A stretch of 64,000 nt of DNA from Capitulum mitella. Taxonomy: Eukaryota > Arthropoda > Thecostraca > Pollicipedomorpha > Pollicipedidae. The translations under genes and the position numbers were made by a program. Location: contig CP099846.1 in NCBI GenBank assembly GCA_030062745.1, positions 25,813,201 to 25,877,200 on the forward strand. Reading direction: 5' to 3'. This document shows, one piece after another, positions 59,047 to 64,000 of this stretch; position 1 is the first letter of the stretch, and each line of letters starts with the position of its first letter. The notes below the pieces were generated by a model. The model made no database searches. It was not told the origin of the DNA and saw nothing but the letters and a program-made list of their open reading frames with translations.

Positions 59047-59313
59047 ATGTTGTACTGGATATACTACTTCCTCAGTTTCATTGCCACACTTCTGGGATGG
59101 CTTATTTTGATAGCAACGTCGATTAAGATAGCCCTGGGACGAAAGCGCTTCCAAAAACTCAAAAACAGATACTTTGCCGCATTGACGGTAAGATTAGCCA
59201 AAACGGAAATGAAAGACCTCCAAAGCACCAAAGAGAAACTCTTCTCAGATATGAAAGAACTGAAGTCTGCCGATCCGGAACTTTTGAAGAAGAAAGCGTT
59301 GAATATTTTGGAG
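59047..59313 (+). CDS. METTL7-like exon 1
   Basis: The exon begins at 59030 after a TTCTGTTTCAG acceptor, with 17 untranslated bases before ATG. Encodes the membrane anchor (YWIYYFLSFIATLLGWLILI) and a charged helix rich in Lys/Glu, ending at LE, the first residues of the SAM motif. Donor GAG|GTAATG. Confidence 0.87.
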
Positions 59314-61580
59314 GTAATGCCATCCACATTTTATAATCCGTATGATTGCTTTAGCAAATGACTGTAAACGAGGGTATTATCTGTCATTGAGATGCAGAAT
59401 GCCAAATTTCCCCGTCATTGTCTTTTCTGTCATGAAGTGTAATTTTCGATGTCAACTGTTTACTCGCCAGGTTTGACATTCATTCTGTATTGTGTGAAGT
59501 GGCGGGTTCCAGCGTCAGTTTTCCCTTTGAGAATACAGCAATATATTGCCGTCGGGAACGTAGTCGAGAGTAGTGATGTCTGGAAAATCAAGCACATTGT
59601 TCTCAAGGCCCCATCTTCAAGGTCTTCCGTCACATGCATAATATTCCATAACTTCTAGCAGGCAAAGGGGCACCATTTTTTTCCAGTGGGCACGAACAGT
59701 GAGATAGTCAAGGAATCTTGTTACTGGCAAGCACGTTTTGGTGGACATTTTTTGCCGGACATTTTTTCAAATGGTATCGTACATGTACATTCCTGTACTG
59801 TACTGTACATGCCCGTGGCCAATACCGCGACGCCCGCAATCTGCTGATGTGCTCGCAGGTGGGCGTCGGCAACGGCACCAACCTCGAGTTCTATCCGGCC
59901 GGCTCCCGTCTGACCTGCGTCGACCCCAACGAGGCGTTCGAGCCCTACTTCCGGCGCGAGTGTGCGCAGCGGGCGACGCATCTCGACCCGGACATCCGTT
60001 TCGTGCTCGAGCCCGGCGAGGACATGGCTTCGGTGCCGGACGGCTCGATGGACGTGGTGGTCATCACGTTGGTGCTCTGCAGCGTCCAGCGCCTGGAGAC
60101 CGTGCTGAAGGAGGTGCTCCGCGTGCTCGTGCCGGTCAGTTCTCGCCGCTTTGCCGGTTTGGGTCTGACGGGAGGATGCGTGGCAGTCTTTGCGTTATGT
60201 TACCAGTTGCAATGCCGAGACTGTCGTTCACGACGCGAAACGCACGACCGAAAGCTAAGTGCGGCTCTTCAAATGCGTGATTGCGGCATCCGACGCTTGA
60301 TTTTCGGTCGTCGCGTAGTTACAACTCAATCATTACCTGCTGGAGCTCAGAGCAGAAGTGTCTGATTCACCGGCCCCGTCCAGTAGCTCTGTTTGCTGGT
60401 TACCGGGGCCCGGCCTCCCGTGACCTCACGCAGCGGCTTGTCCCGACTGCGGCAGGGCGGCAAGTTCTACTACTTGGAGCACATGGGCGACGCGCCGGGC
60501 ACGTTCCGTCGTCGTCTGCAGGATGTGCTCTCTGACAGCGAATTGTGGCCGATCGCGGTCGAAGGCTGCCGGCTCAACTGCGACACGGAGCAGGTGATTG
60601 GTCGGGGTGGCGCCGTCTGCTCTCCGTATGGGGTCGGTCTCGATCGCCCGAACGTTGCCCTTGACCCGCAAGCTACCGCGGGGGCTTACGGGTCCATCCG
60701 GGTTTTGGAATGCGGGCGTGGCTTTTTCTGTGGTCTTGGTAGTCCCTAGGCCCTGTCAGTAGTGATTCGGCTCCTACCAATGAACCCTACCAATATCTTT
60801 TACCTTAAATCACAGATGTATGTAAAAGGGTAGATAGGACGAAGGACTGAATAAAACTAAGGAATTTTATACTACAGAGTTATATATCAGTAGCTTGCTG
60901 TTTGATAAATAACAAAAACGATGAAGTGGAAATGAAACTAGCCGTCGGCGAAAACAGAGTGGGCTAAATCCGTTGAGCCACTCACATTTGTGGGATGTAA
61001 GGCTGTCCGGACTCGGCTCGGCTCCCAACATTTACACAAAACGACACTCGTGCTGGAATGACTCCTCTGCGTAGGAGCCTGGAAGAGCTCAATGACTGGT
61101 TGCCGCCTGCCAGGCTCACGACCCTGCCATCGGGCATCGCTGCCTCTGCCGTCGCAATCGAGCGGAGAAGCAGGTGCCCTCAGCGGGCTTAGAATCGACG
61201 CTGGCCGACATTGTGGGCTGTTTTTCGGACGTTTTATGCCTCGGTTGTCGAAAACATTCTTGATACGCACCGCTTTGTCCAAAGTCGGGTGAACCCATCT
61301 CACTGTTGTGTATGACGTCATTGATGGCTGCCAAGCGCGTTAAATGTTGATGGTCGGTTTAAGCCACAGCTTTCACCTCAGTCTTCATTGCTACAGATGC
61401 GTGCGATGTTGCGCTGCCGGTAACACGCACTCGCACTGACAGATTCTCCAGAAGAGCGCCTTCAGCAGCGTGGACCAGCACACGACGATCGTGGTGAATG
61501 GCAAGATGCTGCCCCGCTCCACCCCGGAAGGCCGCTTCACCGTGCTGAACCCCATCCTGTACGGCGTGGCCACGAAATGA
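59047..61580 (+). CDS. METTL7/TMT1-like membrane methyltransferase, 4 exons
   Basis: Exons 59047-59313, 59859-60134, 60456-60593 and 61443-61580, all GT-AG and phase 0, give 272 residues plus TGA. Family: class I SAM-dependent methyltransferases of the METTL7A/B (TMT1A/B) type, which sit on ER and lipid-droplet membranes; the human enzymes methylate small thiols. Seen: an N-terminal hydrophobic anchor (about residues 2-30), a basic/charged linker, the SAM motif LEVGVGNGTN across the exon 1-2 junction (residues 88-97), CVDPN (acidic end of strand 2), DGSMDVVVITLVLCSV (strand 4), GGKFYYLEHM (strand 5), and a C-terminus with NPILYGVATK. An acceptor (CTGTTTCAG, 59029) precedes the ATG, so there is an upstream non-coding exon. 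AATAAA occurs at 62476. Exact substrate unknown; METTL7A versus B cannot be chosen. Confidence 0.9.
59859..60134 (+). CDS. METTL7-like exon 2 (SAM-binding core)
   Basis: Acceptor GCTCGCAG|GTG, donor CCG|GTCAGT. 92 codons hold motif I (VGVGNGTN), motif II (LTCVDPN) and post-motif II (VVVITLVLCSV), then LKEVLRVLVP. Strongly GC-rich, unlike exon 1. Confidence 0.9.
60456..60593 (+). CDS. METTL7-like exon 3
   Basis: Acceptor TGCGGCAG|GGC, donor CAG|GTGATT. Encodes GGKFYYLEHMGDAPGTFRRR, WPIAVEGCRLNCDTEQ, equivalent to 'GG.FY..EH........W....DGC.L.R' of the family. Confidence 0.88.
61443..61580 (+). CDS. METTL7-like exon 4
   Basis: Acceptor ACTGACAG|ATT; stop TGA at 61578. Encodes the final strands, KSAFSSVDQHTTIVV and VLNPILYGVATK, matching the family's C-terminal 'P.IYG.A.K'. 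Confidence 0.88.
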   Translation: MLQKSAFSSVDQHTTIVVNGKMLPRSTPEGRFTVLNPILYGVATK

Positions 61581-63029
61581 TGCGATTTCTGGAGGGACGA
61601 CCCGCCGCGCTGGCAGCCGCCAACGGGCTTCGTGAGAGCACCGACTGTGCTCCTCACCGCTGGAGTGCCACCGTCTAACAGTGCGCAAGAACTCTCGATA
61701 TCATTCGAGTGCAGAAAAGCTTGCTGGAGGCTGATGAAAGCTAGCTAACATTGGGTTAAACAGGAGTAGGGGAGCTTGTCAGAGTTTGATATGAAAAGAT
61801 GATTTTGATTACTCAGTAGAACTAAACTTGTCACAATCATGGTTGATGTGAAAATGCTGTTTTCTTATGGAAACCATTTGTGTGCCATTAGCTGTCTACT
61901 GCCGGTGTCTTATGGTGTGTTGTAGGGTGTTTATATTTACCAAAATTGGGTAATGCGATGAGGTGAACAACGCATGACAATGAAGCCGTCCTAATGGCGT
62001 CTTCAGGAATTCATGTTATTCCTTCTAATAGCCGTAAGCCGTTCCATTATCTGCGAAAACAAAATTTACATCATTTTCAACTCAGCAGGATTTTATAAAA
62101 ATGTTAATGGCCATACAGAATTCCTCAGGACAAAACACCTGGTAAAAAAACCATTGTTGCTGGGCTTCCAACACTGAACTGGTATTCAGTGTCTTTCGGA
62201 AAGACGATCAAAATGCGACGAACACCCATCGTGCTGCGGCGGCGTGACAACAGCCAACGGCCTGCTGCGCCGGCCCGGCGGCCGTCCCCTGCGGCATCAG
62301 GGACGGGGCCCAGCTGTGGGGTCGTGCAGTGACGGCTTGCGGCGCCGAAGGCCAGTAATTCGCCCCAGCGAATGGCTTATTGAAAATCATTTAACTGCGT
62401 GGTCCAGTGCACCAATTTTACAGCATACTAAGTAGTCCATGCTTATTTGCGTATTTTGCTCGTCTTTCGTATCTTAATAAACTGACCTTTACGGGGGACA
62501 GCAAACAAAACAACCGTGTTTTGTACATATGCGTGGATATGCGTGCGTTTGCAGTATACGTGGATGGCGTAGTTGTATATCTGTTTTCGCAGTGTCCGGG
62601 CCCTACGTAGGCAATTCACCCGATAGGACGTGATCGCAGGTGGAAGGAAACACGCGAATCTGATACGAAAACCCCTTTAATTACTTCAAGTATGGCATTT
62701 TTTGAAAGATAATTTCTTGCTCTTTTACATGCGCGGGGACAACTTAATTTTGTATTTCGTTTCGCAATGCTGGGGCGTAATTCCAGCAGTTTATGCAATG
62801 AGACGTGGTTGTGGGCTGAAGGGAATGAGCGCGTCCAATGCGAAAATCCCCTGAATTCCCTTAACAAGTTCATTTTGGGAAACGTAATTTATTACTCTTC
62901 CTAAAATGTTTGGGATGCAGTGATTTCTTACGTAGACTGCCGGTGGTCGGATCTAATTGACGAAATTTAATGACGAGTGTAGTGGTTGGTAAACAAAGGC
63001 AGAAATTGTCCGAGGTCAAAACCACGTGT
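61581..63029. other. 3' flank of methyltransferase gene, no other gene
   Basis: Likely 3' UTR to an uncertain point (AATAAA at 62476-62481). Two diverged copies of a block of about 170 bases, around 62625-62710 and 62780-62890, share GGAAGGAA/GAATGAGCG and CGAAAA.CCC.T. No coding similarity. Confidence 0.4.
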
Positions 63030-64000
63030 TTGCCGCCAGAGGTCTCGGGAGACATGACTCGTAAAACGCTGAAGGGCCTACAGTGGTCAGGGTCATTGGA
63101 CAGTAATGACTCTGAAACATTCAGAGGTGCTGGGAAATGAGGTCCGCTGGAGAAGTCAGTTCGTCCGTATGGTCAGGGTCATTGGACAGTAATGACTCTG
63201 AAACATTCAGAGGTGCTGGGAAATGAGGTCCGCTGGAGAAGTCAGTTCGTCTGTATGGTCAGGGGTCCTGGGACAGTCGGGGACCCTCAGACGTTCAGGG
63301 GCACGTGGATGGTCGGGAGTCCTGGGACGCTCAGGAGGCTTAGGACGGTCAGGGTCTTGCGACAGTCAGGGGCCTTGAACGGGTTTTCCGTCCTACGGCC
63401 ATTTAGTTACATGGACCTATCTCAGACCACTGGTGATCCAGTGGATCTGATCACCTCAGGATCCTGACTTTCCCAGCCCTGTTTGTCTGTCTGTCTCAGG
63501 TGTACCCAGTAGGGTGGCCAAAGGTAGAGCGACGGAGGCAACGGCCTCCTCCTGAAAATCGACTCAGGGCCCTGAGGCCACCAACGACACCGAGATGGTC
63601 AGGGACTCTGGGATGGTAAACAGCCAGCAGCCCTGTAACGTTCAGGGGTCTTGGGACGATCGTGTCCATGACATGTCCATTATGTATGTGACGATCGGAA
63701 CCCCTGATACAGCCAGAAACCCTGCAACAGTCCGAGGCCCTGGGGCCGTGGCGCGGAGAAGGTCATTGGCCCTAGGATGGTCGAGGGCCCCGGGAAAGCC
63801 AAGGGCCCGGGTATTGTCTGGGACAAAGAATGGTCAAAGGTCTTGGGACAGTGACGGGCCCTGGTAGAATAAGGAGCCTGGGACGTTCAGAGGCCCTGGG
63901 ATGAGCAGAGGTCTTGTGACGGTAAAGGCCCGGGGACGGTCAGGACCCAAGAACCTAGACCCTAGAACCCTAGACGGCCAGGAACAGCCAGGGGCCTAGA
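63030..64000. repeat. GGGACAGTCAGGGGCC minisatellite, array 3
   Basis: Homologous unit by unit to 26850-27503 and then to 29486-29656 and 31133 onwards, but without either hAT insertion. Contains a perfect or nearly perfect tandem duplication of 86 bases (63084-63169 and 63170-63255). Runs off the window end, so a third copy of the large duplicated segment may follow. Confidence 0.85.

Noticed and set aside
59718..60365. A single-exon methyltransferase of 215 codons.
   Set aside because: The part before 59859 is intron, and after the GTCAGT donor at 60135 similarity to the family stops. The four-exon model restores motif I and the C-terminus.
1..64000. A defence, toxin or biosynthetic gene cluster of the microbial type.
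   Set aside because: Introns, MITEs, microsatellites and the two spliced metazoan genes leave no sign of operons or microbial genes.

Overview
This is a stretch of repeat-rich eukaryotic nuclear DNA, probably from an arthropod and perhaps a crustacean. The evidence is spliced genes with GT-AG introns, many DNA-transposon remnants, a mariner-type transposase of a lineage common in arthropods, and dispersed repeats carrying TTAGG/CCTAA runs, the arthropod telomere motif. No bacterial, phage or CRISPR content is visible. The species assignment is an inference.

Two host genes can be rebuilt exon by exon with all splice phases agreeing. (1) Positions 3486-17440, plus strand: an 11-exon gene for a 564-residue 12-helix major facilitator transporter of the SLC18B1 type (vesicular polyamine transporter family). 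(2) Positions 59047-61580, plus strand: a 4-exon gene for a 272-residue membrane-anchored SAM-dependent methyltransferase of the METTL7/TMT1 type. A lone 3'-terminal exon of an unrecognised gene lies at 25032-25249. The two genes are not obviously related in function.

Layout: 1-2.3 kb holds remains of a non-LTR retrotransposon and a Penelope-like element. A degenerate minisatellite follows at 2.6-3.1 kb, then the SLC18B1-like gene. Its introns contain a mariner element with a piggyBac-like MITE nested inside it, AT microsatellites, a minisatellite, and a hAT-like MITE whose target-site duplication is the splice acceptor of exon 6. From 17.4 to 26.4 kb there are MITEs and little else. From 27.3 to 53.0 kb, an almost identical segment of about 11-12 kb occurs twice in direct orientation, separated by about 2.9 kb that includes a gap of exactly 500 N. 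The copies differ by a hAT insertion, a deletion of about 0.4 kb and scattered small changes, which is what two unmerged haplotypes or a very recent duplication would give. A third partial copy begins at about 63.0 kb and runs off the window. Two blocks (29.88-31.1 kb and 52.61-52.96 kb) look like corrupted consensus rather than real DNA.

Four transposon groups can be defined from target-site duplications visible here: a CAGGGACGTAGCC-ended hAT-like MITE (8-bp TSD, four independent insertions), TAGGGATGCACCGG-ended hAT elements (8-bp TSD, two insertions with empty sites in the same window), TTAA-flanked piggyBac-like MITEs (three families), and a mariner with TIRs of about 42 bp. A 3.66-kb element with 19-bp TIRs and many CCCATATGGG-type subterminal repeats could not be assigned to a superfamily.
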